The notes below the pieces were generated by a model. It saw only the letters and a list, made by a program, of their open reading frames with translations. It did no database searches and had not been told where the DNA came from. The translations under genes were made by a program, and so were the position numbers. This document shows positions 24,150 to 33,550 of a stretch of DNA of 48,611 bases, piece by piece (positions within the stretch are counted from its first letter, which is position 1; each line of letters starts with the position of its first letter). The DNA comes from Lysobacter sp. Root690 (GTDB taxonomy: Bacteria; Pseudomonadota; Gammaproteobacteria; Xanthomonadales; Xanthomonadaceae), in the NCBI RefSeq assembly GCF_001427785.1, contig NZ_LMHM01000012.1, forward strand, positions 87,208 to 135,818, read 5' to 3'.

Positions 24150-25259
24150 ATGTCGCCGCCCGAACCCGACTCAGCCAACGCCTCAACCGTTCCTTCGTCC
24201 ACGTCCTCGCGGCCGCCCGCGCCGCTCGCCCGCTATGCCCTGATCGCGTTCGTGGTCGGCGCCGCGGCCGCCGCGTTCGCCTATGTCGCCGGCCCGCTCG
24301 ACCCGCAGCGGCTCACGCCCAAGCGCATCGTCGACGATCTGCAGGCCAACGGCGGCCTGCATCCGGGTTATCGCCGCAACCACGCCAAGGGCGTATGCGT
24401 GATCGGTTATTTCGACAGCAGCGGCGAGGCCGCGGCGTATTCAAAGGCCGGCGTGTTCGCGCGCGGACGCACGCCGGTGGTCGGGCGCTTCGCCCTGCCC
24501 GGCGGCAACCCCTACGCGCCCGACGGCGGCGTGCCGATCCGCAGCTTCGCCCTGCGCTTCACCCAGGCCGACGGCCAGCAGTGGCGGACCGGCATGAACA
24601 GCATGCCGGTGTTTCCGGTCGCCACGCCGCAGGCGTTCTTCGCGCAATTGCAGGCCGGCGCGCCCGATCCCGCCACCGGCAAACCCGATCCGGCCAGGCA
24701 GAAGGCGTTCTTCGCCGCGCATCCGGAAACCGCGGCGTTTCGCGCCTGGGCGAAAGACCGCAAGCCGTCGGCGAGCTACGCGACCGAACGTTATTACGGC
24801 CTCAACGCGTTCTATTTCGTCGACGCCGCCGGCACGCGCCAAGCGGTGCGCTGGCGGGTGGAACCCGACAACGGCGCGGCGGCGTTGCCGCTGACGGCGC
24901 AGGATCAGAACGTGCTCGCCGACGAACTGGATCGACGCCTGGCGCAGGGACCGCTGCAGTGGCGGCTGTGGGTGACCCTGGCCGCGCCGGGCGATCCGAC
25001 CGCCGACGCCACCCGGGTTTGGCCGCCCGACCGGCGCGAAATCGACGCCGGCCGCATCGTGCTCGCCCGCGCGCAAGCGCAGGACGCGGGCGAATGCCGC
25101 GACATCAACTACGACCCGCTGATCCTGCCCGACGGCATCGCCGGCTCCGACGATCCGCTGCTGGCCGCGCGCTCGTCCGCGTACGCCGAATCCTACCGCC
25201 GCCGCACCGCCGAAGAAGCGCAAGCCGGCGGCCATCCGCCGAAGGAGCTGCCGCGATGA
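24150..25259 (+). CDS. catalase-family heme peroxidase (SrpA-like), membrane-anchored
   Basis: A 369-residue short catalase-family protein. An N-terminal membrane anchor lies at about 28-47 (YALIAFVVGAAAAAFAYVAG). The heme domain carries the distal histidine His78 in RRNHAKGVCVIGYF, Asn150 in NSMPVF, and the proximal R-x3-Y in RSSAYAESYRR (Arg341, Tyr345). Such SrpA-like proteins are peroxidases with weak catalase activity, and many are exported. The active site should face the periplasm. The stop overlaps the start of cytochrome b561 (ATGA), which suggests that the b-type cytochrome supplies electrons. It is divergent from the ECF sigma gene and probably under its control. Confidence 0.9.
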   Translation: MSPPEPDSANASTVPSSTSSRPPAPLARYALIAFVVGAAAAAFAYVAGPLDPQRLTPKRIVDDLQANGGLHPGYRRNHAKGVCVIGYFDSSGEAAAYSKAGVFARGRTPVVGRFALPGGNPYAPDGGVPIRSFALRFTQADGQQWRTGMNSMPVFPVATPQAFFAQLQAGAPDPATGKPDPARQKAFFAAHPETAAFRAWAKDRKPSASYATERYYGLNAFYFVDAAGTRQAVRWRVEPDNGAAALPLTAQDQNVLADELDRRLAQGPLQWRLWVTLAAPGDPTADATRVWPPDRREIDAGRIVLARAQAQDAGECRDINYDPLILPDGIAGSDDPLLAARSSAYAESYRRRTAEEAQAGGHPPKELPR

Positions 25260-25870
25260 ACCGCAACGAGGACATGTTCTGGTGGCCGGCGCGCGTGCTT
25301 CACTGGCTGATGGCGTTGATGATCGTGAGCATGCTGTTCATCGGCGCCGGCATGGTCGCGACGGTGTCGGACAAGCACACCTGGCTGCTCGCCTTGCACA
25401 AGCCGCTGGGGATTTCGATTCTGGCGTTGGCGGTGCTGCGTCTGGCGCTGCGATTGCTGCGCAAACCACCGCCGTTGCCGATCGATCTGCCGCCGCTGCA
25501 ACGCTTCGCCGCGCGCGCCTCGCATTGGCTGTTGTACTCGCTGATGTTCGCGCTGCCGCTGATCGGCTGGGCGATGCTGTCGGCCGGAGGTTATCCAGTC
25601 AGCCTCGGCGCCGGCATCGTGCTGCCGCCGATCGCGCCGTTCGACCCGAGCGTGTTCGCATTGTTGCGTTGGCTGCATCGCACGTTGGCTTACCTGTTGT
25701 TCGCGACGGTGCTGCTGCATCTGGCGGCGGCGTTGTATCACGGCCTGATTCGGCGCGATGGGGTGTTGCGCAGCATGGTGTGGCGGGGTGGGATGCGCGA
25801 TGACGGCGCGTCGTCGCCGCCATCGGGCGATGTGGTTGCATCGTCTGTCGAGGATGCGTCCGCGCGTTGA
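25256..25870 (+). CDS. cytochrome b561
   Basis: A 204-residue integral membrane b-type cytochrome with four membrane helices. Candidate heme histidines are His16 (RVLHWLMA), one in LLALHKPLG, one in RASHWLLY, and those near the last helix (VLLHLAAALYHGL). It would carry electrons from the quinone pool to a periplasmic partner, most likely the catalase-family peroxidase encoded by the gene it overlaps. The C-terminal 30 residues are polar and cytoplasmic. It reads in a different frame from the peroxidase with an ATGA junction, so the two are translationally coupled. Confidence 0.93.
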   Translation: MNRNEDMFWWPARVLHWLMALMIVSMLFIGAGMVATVSDKHTWLLALHKPLGISILALAVLRLALRLLRKPPPLPIDLPPLQRFAARASHWLLYSLMFALPLIGWAMLSAGGYPVSLGAGIVLPPIAPFDPSVFALLRWLHRTLAYLLFATVLLHLAAALYHGLIRRDGVLRSMVWRGGMRDDGASSPPSGDVVASSVEDASAR

Positions 25871-25904
25871 GATCGCAATTGCGTTTGGGTTGCGCCGGTT
25901 GGCG

Positions 25905-25997
25905 CGGTTCGCGGTCGCGGCTCGCGCCGCTCCTACAGTGTGGATCGTAGGCCACGTATCTACCTGTAGGAGCGGCGCGAGCCGCGACCGCGAAACG
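25905..25997. repeat. inverted pair of GTAGGAGCGGCGC repeats
   Basis: A reverse copy at about 25905-25938 (GGTCGCGGCTCGCGCCGCTC) and a forward copy at about 25963-25997 form a large stem-loop of about 30 bp per arm just after the cytochrome b561 stop. It may protect or end the mRNA of the convergent genes. Confidence 0.82.
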
Positions 25998-26053
25998 CAC
26001 AAACAACGATCGCTACGGAAATCGCGGATACGCGAGGCGCACGACCGCTGCGA

Positions 26054-26452
26054 TCAACGCGCCTTCGTCAGTCCGTGCCCGCCGATTGGTTCGATCTCAT
26101 GATGCTCATCGAAACTCGCGATCATCGGTCTGGCCTTGGCGATCGCGGACTTCACCGACGGCAATGCCAACGAGGCGCGATGGCTGTCCTGACTGTCCCA
26201 GACTTCGCTGATCCAGATCGCATCGGCATCCTTGGGATCGCGCGCGACGATGTAACTCAGGCAACCGGGCATCGCGTCGATGCCATCGAGCAGGATCGCG
26301 ATCAGGGCGTCGCGTTGGCCGGCGGCGGCTTTCATCTTGCCGATCAATCCGTACATGGTCCGGGTCTCCGTGGTGGCGGCATGCCCCGGCAACGCCAACG
26401 CAAGCGCGGCGGCGCCGGTGAGGACGATGAACTGGCGTCGGTCGAAAGGCAT
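26054..26452 (-). CDS. exported antibiotic-biosynthesis-monooxygenase (ABM) domain protein
   Basis: A 132-residue protein. The N-terminus MPFDRRQFIVLTGAAALALA, then LPGHAA, is a twin-arginine-like export signal. The remaining 105 residues form one ferredoxin-like ABM domain (MYGLIGKMKAAAGQRDALIA, ILLDGIDAMPGCLSYIVARD and ISEVWDSQDSHRASL). ABM domains act as dimeric cofactor-free oxygenases or heme-degrading proteins; many are only putative. I chose the ATG at 26452 because the signal peptide starts there; a longer in-frame start exists at 26527. It is a single gene. The role is unknown beyond the fold. Confidence 0.82.
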   Translation of the reverse strand: MPFDRRQFIVLTGAAALALALPGHAATTETRTMYGLIGKMKAAAGQRDALIAILLDGIDAMPGCLSYIVARDPKDADAIWISEVWDSQDSHRASLALPSVKSAIAKARPMIASFDEHHEIEPIGGHGLTKAR

Positions 26453-26554
26453 GCGGGTCTGGGGCGGGCGGGTGCGCGCCGACTCTAGCGCCCGATCGCG
26501 GACCGCCACAAGGACAGATCGAGGCATGCCGACGCTGGCATGCGCAAGTGTGGA

Positions 26555-27157
26555 TCAACGCGACGGCAGGGTCGCGCGGCCGAGCGCGTACGGCATCAGC
26601 CGGGCGATATTGCGCGCATCGTCGATGCCGCGATGGTGGGTGCCGGCGAAGGTCAGCCCGGCCATGCGCACCGCGCCGCCGAGACCGGGTTTCTTGCTCA
26701 GGCCCTGCGCCTGTGCGAACGCCAGCTTGATGTTGCGATGGGCCGCGCCGATCGGATTGGGCAGACGATGGAAATCGCAGTCCTGCTGCAACTGATGCAG
26801 ATCGTAATCGCCCCACGAACCCCAGACGAAATCGCGATAGCGATAAAGCCAGGGCTTGAAGGCGTCGAGCATCTGCGCGAACGACGGCGCCGCGTCGACA
26901 TCGGCCTGGCGGATCGAGGTCAGCTGGGTGCAAAACCCGGTCAGACGCGGGTGCCGCACGGGCCGCACGAAGCTTTGGAATTCGTCGATGACCTTCAGCG
27001 TTTCGGTCTCGACCATCACCGCACCGATCTCGATGATTTCCATCTGCGCGCGCGGGACCGATTGGTCGTCGGCGCAGGTCGCCTCGAAATCGATCAGCAG
27101 GTAGTGGGCGGGCTCTCCCGGCGTTTGTATCTCTTCAGTAGTGTTCATGCGCGGCAT
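26555..27157 (-). CDS. DEDDh 3'-5' exonuclease (ERI-1/KapD-like)
   Basis: A 200-residue exonuclease. Exo I is LLIDFEATCADD, with Asp and Glu. Exo II carries the GDYDLHQLQQDC aspartate, and Exo III is THHRGIDDARNIARL with the catalytic histidine and last aspartate. EIIEIGAVMVE and GFCTQLTSIRQADVDAA match the ERI-1-like subgroup that trims structured RNA 3' ends. Starts at 27157 and 27148 (both ATG) are possible; GAGG sits about 12 nt before the first. It is a cytoplasmic single gene. The exact RNA or DNA substrate is not known. Confidence 0.9.
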   Translation of the reverse strand: MPRMNTTEEIQTPGEPAHYLLIDFEATCADDQSVPRAQMEIIEIGAVMVETETLKVIDEFQSFVRPVRHPRLTGFCTQLTSIRQADVDAAPSFAQMLDAFKPWLYRYRDFVWGSWGDYDLHQLQQDCDFHRLPNPIGAAHRNIKLAFAQAQGLSKKPGLGGAVRMAGLTFAGTHHRGIDDARNIARLMPYALGRATLPSR

Positions 27158-27235
27158 TGTCGCGCAAGCCTCGACCCGCCGACATGCCGCCGAGCTACCG
27201 CCGATCGGGGTACGACCGGTCGACGTGGACCGCGC

Positions 27236-27895
27236 TCAGGCCTGGGCGCGGAAACGGAAGGCGGGTTGACGCTTGCTGTCCTCGCTCACCCGCAGTTCGC
27301 CCTGGAGGCGATCGAGCAGGGCGCGCACGCGGCTCAGCGGATGCTCGGGGAAACCCGCATCATGCTCGCGTCGTTCCGAGCGGTTGCGCGTCAACGGCCC
27401 CTCCAGTCCGGGCTCGTACGGGTCGTCGAGCCAACCGAGCACGCCGTCGTCGCCGAATTCGAGTTCGCCGGACTGCAGCAACTGCATGAGCACGGCGTTG
27501 TCGCGCACGCCGGTGATGCCTTCCTCGGCGCAGAACACCTGCAGCACGTGGCTGGCGTCGCGGAACGGCAGGGTCAGCGAGCCCAGGTAACACCGTCCGC
27601 TGGGCTGGTGCGCCTGCTTGAACACGGTGCGCACGGCCGCGCAGCCGTCGATGCGCACGCTGTCGATCTCGATCACGCCGCACCCCGCCGGTTCGACGGC
27701 GGCGCGGTAGAAAGCGCGCAGCGCGGGCGGGTCGTCCAGGTCCGCGCCGATGTCCGGCGGGCGCGCGAAACTGGCCAGGGCAACCGAATCGCCGTTACCG
27801 TCGCGCCACAGATGCAAGCCGTCGCTGCGGCCCAGGTAGTCCAGTCCCGCGGATTGGAAACTCGACAGGTCGAATCCGGTCTGCTCGTCGTTCAT
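27236..27895 (-). CDS. protein of unknown function
   Basis: A 219-residue soluble protein with a GGGAAGG ribosome site before the ATG. It has no signal peptide or membrane segment. It contains DYLGRSDGLHLWRDGNGDSV, a CGVIEIDSVRIDGCAAVRTV stretch, and a C-terminal acidic/Arg-rich half ending QPAFRFRAQA. The pattern, with CYLGSLTLPFRDASHVLQVF, looks like an alpha/beta domain, and I recognise no family. The reading frame continues open upstream, but that part overlaps the M61 peptidase and is a shadow. It is probably transcribed alone, downstream of the peptidase. Confidence 0.7.
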   Translation of the reverse strand: MNDEQTGFDLSSFQSAGLDYLGRSDGLHLWRDGNGDSVALASFARPPDIGADLDDPPALRAFYRAAVEPAGCGVIEIDSVRIDGCAAVRTVFKQAHQPSGRCYLGSLTLPFRDASHVLQVFCAEEGITGVRDNAVLMQLLQSGELEFGDDGVLGWLDDPYEPGLEGPLTRNRSERREHDAGFPEHPLSRVRALLDRLQGELRVSEDSKRQPAFRFRAQA

Positions 27896-27990
27896 GCCTT
27901 CCCCATGGCTCGTGCGACTGGCGCGAGCCATTCGATTCAAACGCATGCGCTCGGCGACGGCAAGCCATCGCGCGAGCGCGGCAGATGCGC

Positions 27991-29886
27991 TTACTTCGGC
28001 GCGAAGATCTTGCTCAAGCGATCGGGCGCGCCCTCGATGCGTTCGAGCTTGGGATAGCGCAGGCCGTCGCGGTAATCGATGCGCACGGTCTTGATCACGT
28101 CGGCGTTCTTGACGATCAGTTCGATCGGATGCTTTCCGTCCTTGGCCGCGGTGACCGCGTCCTTGAGCCGCTCGCCGCTGGCGGTGTAGCCGTTGACCGC
28201 GAGCAAGGTGCTGCCCGGGGCGATGCCGGCGTTGAACGCGGGGCCGTCCCAGCGCACGGTGCTGATGGCGCCGTCGCCCGACAGGTTCAGGCCCAGCGAA
28301 TAGGTCAGGTCGGTGTATTTGCGATCGGCTTCGGCGAACTTGAGGAAGTCGCTGGGCGTATCGGTGTAGCTCAGTTTCCAGCCGCTCGCGGCCAGGCCGT
28401 CCAGCGGCGGCGCCTTGGCGTCGATGCGTTCGCGCAGGAAGCTCGCCCAGTCGAAGGCCGCGACCTGGTTCAAGGCGGCGACCACGTCTTCGAACTGGTA
28501 AGGCTTGACCTGGTAATCGCCGTTTTCGCCGCCGAAGAAGCCGCGCGCGAAATCGTCGAGCGAGCGCTTCTCGCCGCTGAGCGCGCGCAACTTGGCGTCG
28601 ACCGCGAGCCACACCAGCTGGCCGCCGCTGTAGTAGTCCTCGCTGAGCTGATAGCTGCCGTACGACTTCGGCCGGCGCATCGCGATCACCGGGTCGAGCG
28701 TGGTGTCCTGGATCGAACGCCAGCTCATGCCGGGGCGGTCGTCGGCATAACGCGCCGCGACCATCGCCAGCGCATCGCGCGCGAACTCGGGCTTCCACAA
28801 TCCCGCGCGCGCGGTCAGCACATAGCCCCAGTACTGGGTCTGGCCTTCGTACACCCACAGCAGGCCGTCGCTGAGCGGCTGGTTGAAGTTGCTCGAAGTG
28901 ATGCCGGCCGGGCGGCGGTACTTGCCGTTCCACGAATGCACGAACTCGTGCGCGAGCAGATCGCGGCCGACGATGCTGCTGCCGTCCCAGCCGGTGAAAT
29001 AGTCCGGGTCGACGCCGTTTTCGCTGGAGCGGTGATGCTCCAGGCCGTTGCCGCTCATCTGGCTCGACAGCGAGAACAGGAAATCGTAGTGGTCGTAATG
29101 ATGCGAGCCGAACAGCTTGTACGCCTGGCTGACCAGTTCGCGGTGCAGCTTGATCTGCTCGGGCTTGGCTTCGAGAAACTTGGGCGCGTCGGCGACGATG
29201 TTGATCCGCACCGGGACCTTCGCGCCCGGATCGAGATCGATCTGCTTGTAGTGACGGCCGGCGTACACCGGCGAATCAAGCAAGGTATCGAACGGCACCG
29301 CGCGATAGCGCAGGGTGTCGCCCTGGCGCGAGTCCAGGTCCAGCGCGGTGCCGGCCTGCCAGCCGGGCGGCAGTTTCAGGCTCGGCGCGATCTGGATGCC
29401 GCGCGCGTAGTAGCCAGCCGGGTACAACGCGACCTGGTTCCACTGCACGTTGAGCATGTCCGGCGTCATCACCACCCGGCCCTGGTTGCCGGCGGTGGGG
29501 GTGAGCATGTCGAAGTCGAGCTCGATCTCGCTAACGCCCGCGGGCACGGTGAGCTGGAAGGCGTAGACGTCGAGCGGGTCGCGGGTCCATGCGATCGGCT
29601 GGCCGTTGCCGCGGATGCGCAGGCCGGCGAGCTTGTCGATCGGGCCGCTGGGCGAGTGGTTGCCCTGGATCCACTGCGGAAACAGCAGGGTCAGCGGCCC
29701 GACCTGGACCGGGATGCGTTGACGCGCGTGCAGCACCCGGCGGGCGATGTCGGTGGCGTCGACCTCCAGCTGCAAGGTGCCCGGATACGGCGTGTCGCGC
29801 GGCGCCGCGGTCTGCGCGTGCGCGGCCGACAAGGGCAGCGCCGCGGCGAGCAGCACGGGCAACAGGGCGAGGGTGGGTCGACGCAT
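27991..29886 (-). CDS. M61-family aminopeptidase with PDZ domain
   Basis: A 631-residue exported metallopeptidase. A signal peptide (MRRPTLALLPVLLAAALPLS then AAHAQ) is followed by a beta-rich N-terminal domain. The catalytic domain holds the zinc site HEFVHSWNGK at about residue 315-324 (HExxH), and the third ligand glutamate lies in VYEGQTQYWG. A C-terminal PDZ domain includes YSLGLNLSGDGAISTVRWDG and FNAGIAPGSTLLAVNGY. M61 enzymes are glycyl aminopeptidases that trim N-terminal Gly or Ala. The ATG at 29886 has GGAG 5-6 nt upstream; a longer frame begins at 30024 but lacks a signal-like start. It faces the same way as the serine hydrolase gene upstream. Confidence 0.93.
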   Translation of the reverse strand: MRRPTLALLPVLLAAALPLSAAHAQTAAPRDTPYPGTLQLEVDATDIARRVLHARQRIPVQVGPLTLLFPQWIQGNHSPSGPIDKLAGLRIRGNGQPIAWTRDPLDVYAFQLTVPAGVSEIELDFDMLTPTAGNQGRVVMTPDMLNVQWNQVALYPAGYYARGIQIAPSLKLPPGWQAGTALDLDSRQGDTLRYRAVPFDTLLDSPVYAGRHYKQIDLDPGAKVPVRINIVADAPKFLEAKPEQIKLHRELVSQAYKLFGSHHYDHYDFLFSLSSQMSGNGLEHHRSSENGVDPDYFTGWDGSSIVGRDLLAHEFVHSWNGKYRRPAGITSSNFNQPLSDGLLWVYEGQTQYWGYVLTARAGLWKPEFARDALAMVAARYADDRPGMSWRSIQDTTLDPVIAMRRPKSYGSYQLSEDYYSGGQLVWLAVDAKLRALSGEKRSLDDFARGFFGGENGDYQVKPYQFEDVVAALNQVAAFDWASFLRERIDAKAPPLDGLAASGWKLSYTDTPSDFLKFAEADRKYTDLTYSLGLNLSGDGAISTVRWDGPAFNAGIAPGSTLLAVNGYTASGERLKDAVTAAKDGKHPIELIVKNADVIKTVRIDYRDGLRYPKLERIEGAPDRLSKIFAPK

Positions 29887-30059
29887 GAGAGCTCCGGCGA
29901 TGCCTGGGACTGGATTGAGCATCCTAACCATGCCGCCGGGCTTGCCCCCTGCCATTGGGCATGGACCCGCGCCGCCGGTCCGGCGCGATGGATTAGGCAA
30001 AGCGGCCGCGCAAGATCGGGACACCCGGCAAGCCGCTTCGGCGCGTTACCTAACGCCCA

Positions 30060-30094
30060 CCCAATCCCCAATCCCGAATCCCCAATCCCGAGTC
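30060..30094. repeat. GGGATTC/GGGGATT-type repeat
   Basis: Reverse copies of the GGGATTCGGGA sequence (CCCGAATCCCCAATCCCGA) lie just past the 3' end of the beta-lactamase-fold gene. It is the same family as the heptamer tract at 4575 and the mnmG inverted repeat. Confidence 0.75.
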
Positions 30095-31520
30095 AAGGCA
30101 TCGCTTCGCCACTGCGCGCGGTGAACTCGCTCTCGCCGCTGCCATCGGGGAAGAACCGCATCCCGGTCACCGCGCCCTTCGCATCGCGCTCCAGGGTCAT
30201 GCGCGCGATGCGATCGGGGTAAACGAAGGTATCGCGCGCCACCACCGTCAACGCGATCGGCTTGCCGCCGATACGCTGCACGGTCAGCGCGCCATCGACC
30301 ACCCGCAGCACCCAGGCGCGTTGCGGCGACTGCCGGTACACGCCTTCGGCCTGCTGCAGCGCGGACGCCGCGACCGGCACCGCGACGGGAACGGGATACG
30401 CATCGCCCACCGCCACCGCGGCCAGGGTACGACTGAGCTTGTCCAGGCCCGGCCGGTCCGGAAGACCGGTATCGGTATTGGTCAGCACCGCCACCGTCGT
30501 CCTCGACTCGGGCAGGTACAGCAGGTACGACGCGAACCCGAAGATCCCGCCTCCATGCGCATACCCGGTGCGTCCGCGCACCGTGACGCGGCTGATCCCG
30601 TAACCGTAGTCGCTCTTGGCCGCCTTGCCTTCCGGCGAAGTCATCGCGCGGTAGTTCGCCGGCTGCAGCGCCTTGCCCTGGTGCAAGGCCAGGTTCCAGC
30701 GCAGCAGATCGTCGAGCGTGGACACCAGCGCGCCGGCCGCGTGCGGCTGGCTCATGTCCAGATGGCCCATCGGCGCTACCCGATCGTCGATGCGGGTGTA
30801 GCCGTTGACGTAACCGGGAATCAGCGCATGCACGTCGCCGTAGCGGGTCTGCGTCAGGCCGAGCGGCTTGAACAGAGTTTCATCGAGGTAGGCATGCCAG
30901 GGTTTTCCGCTGGCCGCTTCGATCACCGCGCCGACCAGCACGTAGCCCGAATTGTTGTACGCATAACCCTGGCCCGGCGCGAAATCCACCGGCAGATCCT
31001 TGAACACGTCGATCAAGGCCTTCGTGCTCAAGTCGCGCTTGATCGACTCGGTCATGTAGCCGTCGATGCCGGTGTAGCTCTTCACCCCGGAGGTGTGATT
31101 GAGCAACTGGCGCACGCTGATCGCGCCGCCATTCGGATAGTCCTTGAGGTACTTGGACACGGGATCGTCGAGCCCGACCTTGCCGGCCTCGACCAGTTTC
31201 AGCACGCCCGCCGCGGCGAACTGCTTGGTCACCGATCCGATGCGGAACACCTGGTCCGGAGTCAGCGGTACGCCGAGTTCAACGTCGGCCAGGCCGCGCG
31301 CGCCACGGAACAGCACCTGATCGCCGCGCGCGACCAGGATCGCGATGCCCGGGCCGTCGGCGGCGGCGTTGTCGGCGAGCAGTTGCCGCGCGTACGCCGC
31401 GACCTCGGCCGCGGACGCCGGCTGCACCATCGTAGCCGCAGGTTTTTCGGCCGCGGACGCGCACAACGATGGCGCAACACAAAGACCGGCGCTCAACGCC
31501 AGCGACATCCAAACGCGCAT
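30093..31520 (-). CDS. exported serine hydrolase, class C beta-lactamase/esterase family
   Basis: A 475-residue protein with a signal peptide (MRVWMSLALSAGLCVAPSLC, then ASAAE). The serine hydrolase domain has the SxxK motif SVTK (Ser96-Lys99), the YxN motif YNNSGYVLVG (Tyr188-Asn190), and the third-motif variant HGGG near 325. A C-terminal domain of about 110 residues (PQRAWVLRVVDGALTVQRIG and after) resembles the lipocalin-like tail of these enzymes. It may be a D-aminopeptidase, an esterase or a penicillin-binding-like hydrolase; the sequence cannot decide. The ATG at 31520 has AGGA 8 nt before it, which I prefer over the ATG at 31529. It is the upstream neighbour of the M61 gene, with a gap of about 200 bp. 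Confidence 0.9.
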   Translation of the reverse strand: MRVWMSLALSAGLCVAPSLCASAAEKPAATMVQPASAAEVAAYARQLLADNAAADGPGIAILVARGDQVLFRGARGLADVELGVPLTPDQVFRIGSVTKQFAAAGVLKLVEAGKVGLDDPVSKYLKDYPNGGAISVRQLLNHTSGVKSYTGIDGYMTESIKRDLSTKALIDVFKDLPVDFAPGQGYAYNNSGYVLVGAVIEAASGKPWHAYLDETLFKPLGLTQTRYGDVHALIPGYVNGYTRIDDRVAPMGHLDMSQPHAAGALVSTLDDLLRWNLALHQGKALQPANYRAMTSPEGKAAKSDYGYGISRVTVRGRTGYAHGGGIFGFASYLLYLPESRTTVAVLTNTDTGLPDRPGLDKLSRTLAAVAVGDAYPVPVAVPVAASALQQAEGVYRQSPQRAWVLRVVDGALTVQRIGGKPIALTVVARDTFVYPDRIARMTLERDAKGAVTGMRFFPDGSGESEFTARSGEAMP

Positions 31521-31662
31521 GAACCACATCCTGTGCAGGGAACCGACCTCGACCTTAGCCAGCCGCGCGCGCCCGCGACATGGCCATAAGTCAGGTCGCC
31601 GGCCGCATCGTCGCGATGTGCATCGGCGGCAAACACCGCCGACGATCAGGCCACGCGGATAC

Positions 31663-33342
31663 TCAGGCCGCGCGGCCCGCGTCGCCGAGGATGCTCAACG
31701 CCACCGCCTCGGCGGTGCGGATCCCGTCCACCGCCGCAGACAGAATGCCGCCGGCGTAACCGGCGCCCTCGCCGGCCGGGAACAGGCCGCGGGTGTTGAG
31801 GCTGTGGCCGTCGGGGCCGCGGGTGATGCGCACCGGCGAGGACGTGCGCGTCTCCACCCCGGTCAACATCGCGTCGGGCAGGGCGAAGCCCTTGAGCTGT
31901 TTGTCGAACGCGGGCAATGCTTCGCGGATCGCGGCGATCGCGTAGTCCGGCAGCGATGCGCTCAGATCGCTGAGCCGCACGCCCGGCGTGTACGACGGTT
32001 GCACCGCGCCGAGCGCGGTCGAAGCGCGGCCGGCGAGGAAATCGCCGACGGTCTGGCCCGGCGCCTCGTATTCGCCGCCGCCGAGCGCGAACGCCTGCGC
32101 TTCCCAATGCCGCTGCAAGGCCACGCCGGCCAGCGGCGAGCCGCTGTCGTCGTAGGCCTTGTAATCCTCCGGCGTGATCCCGACCACGATCGCCGCGTTG
32201 GCGTTGCGCTCGTTGCGCGAGTACTGGCTCATGCCGTTGGTGACCACGCGGCCGGGTTCGCTCGCCGCGGCGACCACGGTGCCGCCCGGGCACATGCAGA
32301 AGCTGTACACCGAACGGCCGTTGCGGCAGTGGTGCACCAGCTTGTAATCGGCCGCGCCGAGGATAGGATGCCCGGCCTGCGGCCCGAAGCGCGCGGCGTC
32401 GATCAGCGATTGCGGGTGTTCGATGCGGAAGCCGATCGAGAACGGTTTCGCCTCCATGAACACACCGCGCTGATGCAGCATCGCGAAGGTGTCGCGCGCG
32501 CTGTGGCCGATCGCGAACACGACATGATCGGCGCGCAACTGCTGGCCGTCGGCCAGACTCACCCCGCGCACCTTGCCGTCTTCGATCAGCACGTCCTCGA
32601 CCCGCTGCGAGAAGCGGATTTCGCCGCCGAGCGATTCGATCGTCGCGCGCATGTTCTCGACCATCGACACCAGCCGGAACGTGCCGATGTGCGGCTTGCT
32701 CACATACAGGATTTCTTCCGGCGCGCCGGCCAGCACGAATTCGCTGAGCACCTTGCGGCCGTGATGGTGCTTGTCGCTGATCTGGCTGTAGAGCTTGCCG
32801 TCGGAGAACGTGCCCGCGCCGCCTTCGCCGAACTGCACGTTCGATTCGGGATTGAGCACGCGCTTGCGCCACAGGCCGAAGGTGTCGACGGTGCGTTCGC
32901 GCACCGCCTTGCCGCGTTCGAGGATGATCGGGCGAAAACCCATCTGCGCCAGCACCAGGCCGACGAACAGGCCGCACGGCCCCATCCCGATCACGATCGG
33001 TCGCAGCGGCAGCGTGGCCGGTGCGCGGGCGACGAACTTGTACTCGGTGTCGGGCGTCGGCAGCACCTTGCTAGTGTCGGCCGGGCCTTTGTCGCGTTTC
33101 TTCGCCGGAGTGAGTTCCACGCCGGCCTGTTCGCGCGCGAGGATCTCGGCCTCGCGCGGCGTGTCCACGTCCAGCGAATAGATCAGCACGATGCCGCCGC
33201 GCTTGCGCGCGTCGTAGCTGCGCTTGGCGACGGTGAAACCGCTCAGGTCGGCGGCGTCGATGCGCAGGCGCGCGAGCACGGCATCGGTGAGTGCGCGCTC
33301 GGGATGATCCAGCGGCAGGCGGAGGTCGGTGATTCGAAGCAT
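31663..33342 (-). CDS. FAD-dependent oxidoreductase (COG2509-type)
   Basis: A 559-residue flavoprotein of the large uncharacterised FAD-dependent dehydrogenase family. An N-terminal helper domain of about 100 residues (KRSYDARKRGGIVLIYSLDV) precedes the FAD domain. There the dinucleotide fold is VIGMGPCGLFVGLVLAQMG and FGEGGAGTFSDGKLYS is the family signature. The C-terminal GLFPAGEGAGYAGGILSAAV closes the FAD site. The substrate is unknown; members of this family are found widely with no settled role. It is of usual length and ends in a soluble C-terminus. It sits alone, 140 bp upstream of the beta-lactamase-fold gene. Confidence 0.9.
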   Translation of the reverse strand: MLRITDLRLPLDHPERALTDAVLARLRIDAADLSGFTVAKRSYDARKRGGIVLIYSLDVDTPREAEILAREQAGVELTPAKKRDKGPADTSKVLPTPDTEYKFVARAPATLPLRPIVIGMGPCGLFVGLVLAQMGFRPIILERGKAVRERTVDTFGLWRKRVLNPESNVQFGEGGAGTFSDGKLYSQISDKHHHGRKVLSEFVLAGAPEEILYVSKPHIGTFRLVSMVENMRATIESLGGEIRFSQRVEDVLIEDGKVRGVSLADGQQLRADHVVFAIGHSARDTFAMLHQRGVFMEAKPFSIGFRIEHPQSLIDAARFGPQAGHPILGAADYKLVHHCRNGRSVYSFCMCPGGTVVAAASEPGRVVTNGMSQYSRNERNANAAIVVGITPEDYKAYDDSGSPLAGVALQRHWEAQAFALGGGEYEAPGQTVGDFLAGRASTALGAVQPSYTPGVRLSDLSASLPDYAIAAIREALPAFDKQLKGFALPDAMLTGVETRTSSPVRITRGPDGHSLNTRGLFPAGEGAGYAGGILSAAVDGIRTAEAVALSILGDAGRAA

Positions 33343-33414
33343 GGCGATATTCTAAGAGGCTTCGTGGGTGGGTGGTTTTTTGGCGGTCGTCGTCGCCATC
33401 ACCGCGCTTGCGCG

Positions 33415-33550
33415 TGCCCTCACCCCGGCCCTCTCCCGCAAGCGGGGGAGGGAGACAAGCGGCGCCGCCCATCCATCTCAACTCGAAGCAATGCCTCGCT
33501 CCCTTCTCCCGCGAAGCGGGAGAAGGTGCCCGCAGGGCGGATGAGGGCCG
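33415..33550. repeat. pair of CTCTCCCGCAAGCGGG palindromic repeats
   Basis: CCCTCTCCCGCAAGCGGGGG at about 33430 and CCCTTCTCCCGCGAAGCGGG at about 33500 are palindromic copies joined by about 50 bp. They are followed by GGTGCCCGCAGGGCGGATGA. This is a familiar Xanthomonadaceae intergenic repeat. It lies between the divergent FAD oxidoreductase and opgD genes, and no gene is present there. Confidence 0.75.

Noticed and set aside
27896-28933. Upstream extension of the unknown protein at 27236-27895 to a 565-codon frame
   Set aside because: The extension lies opposite coding sense in the M61 peptidase gene on the same strand but another frame, with shadow-like composition; the ATG at 27895 has its own ribosome site.
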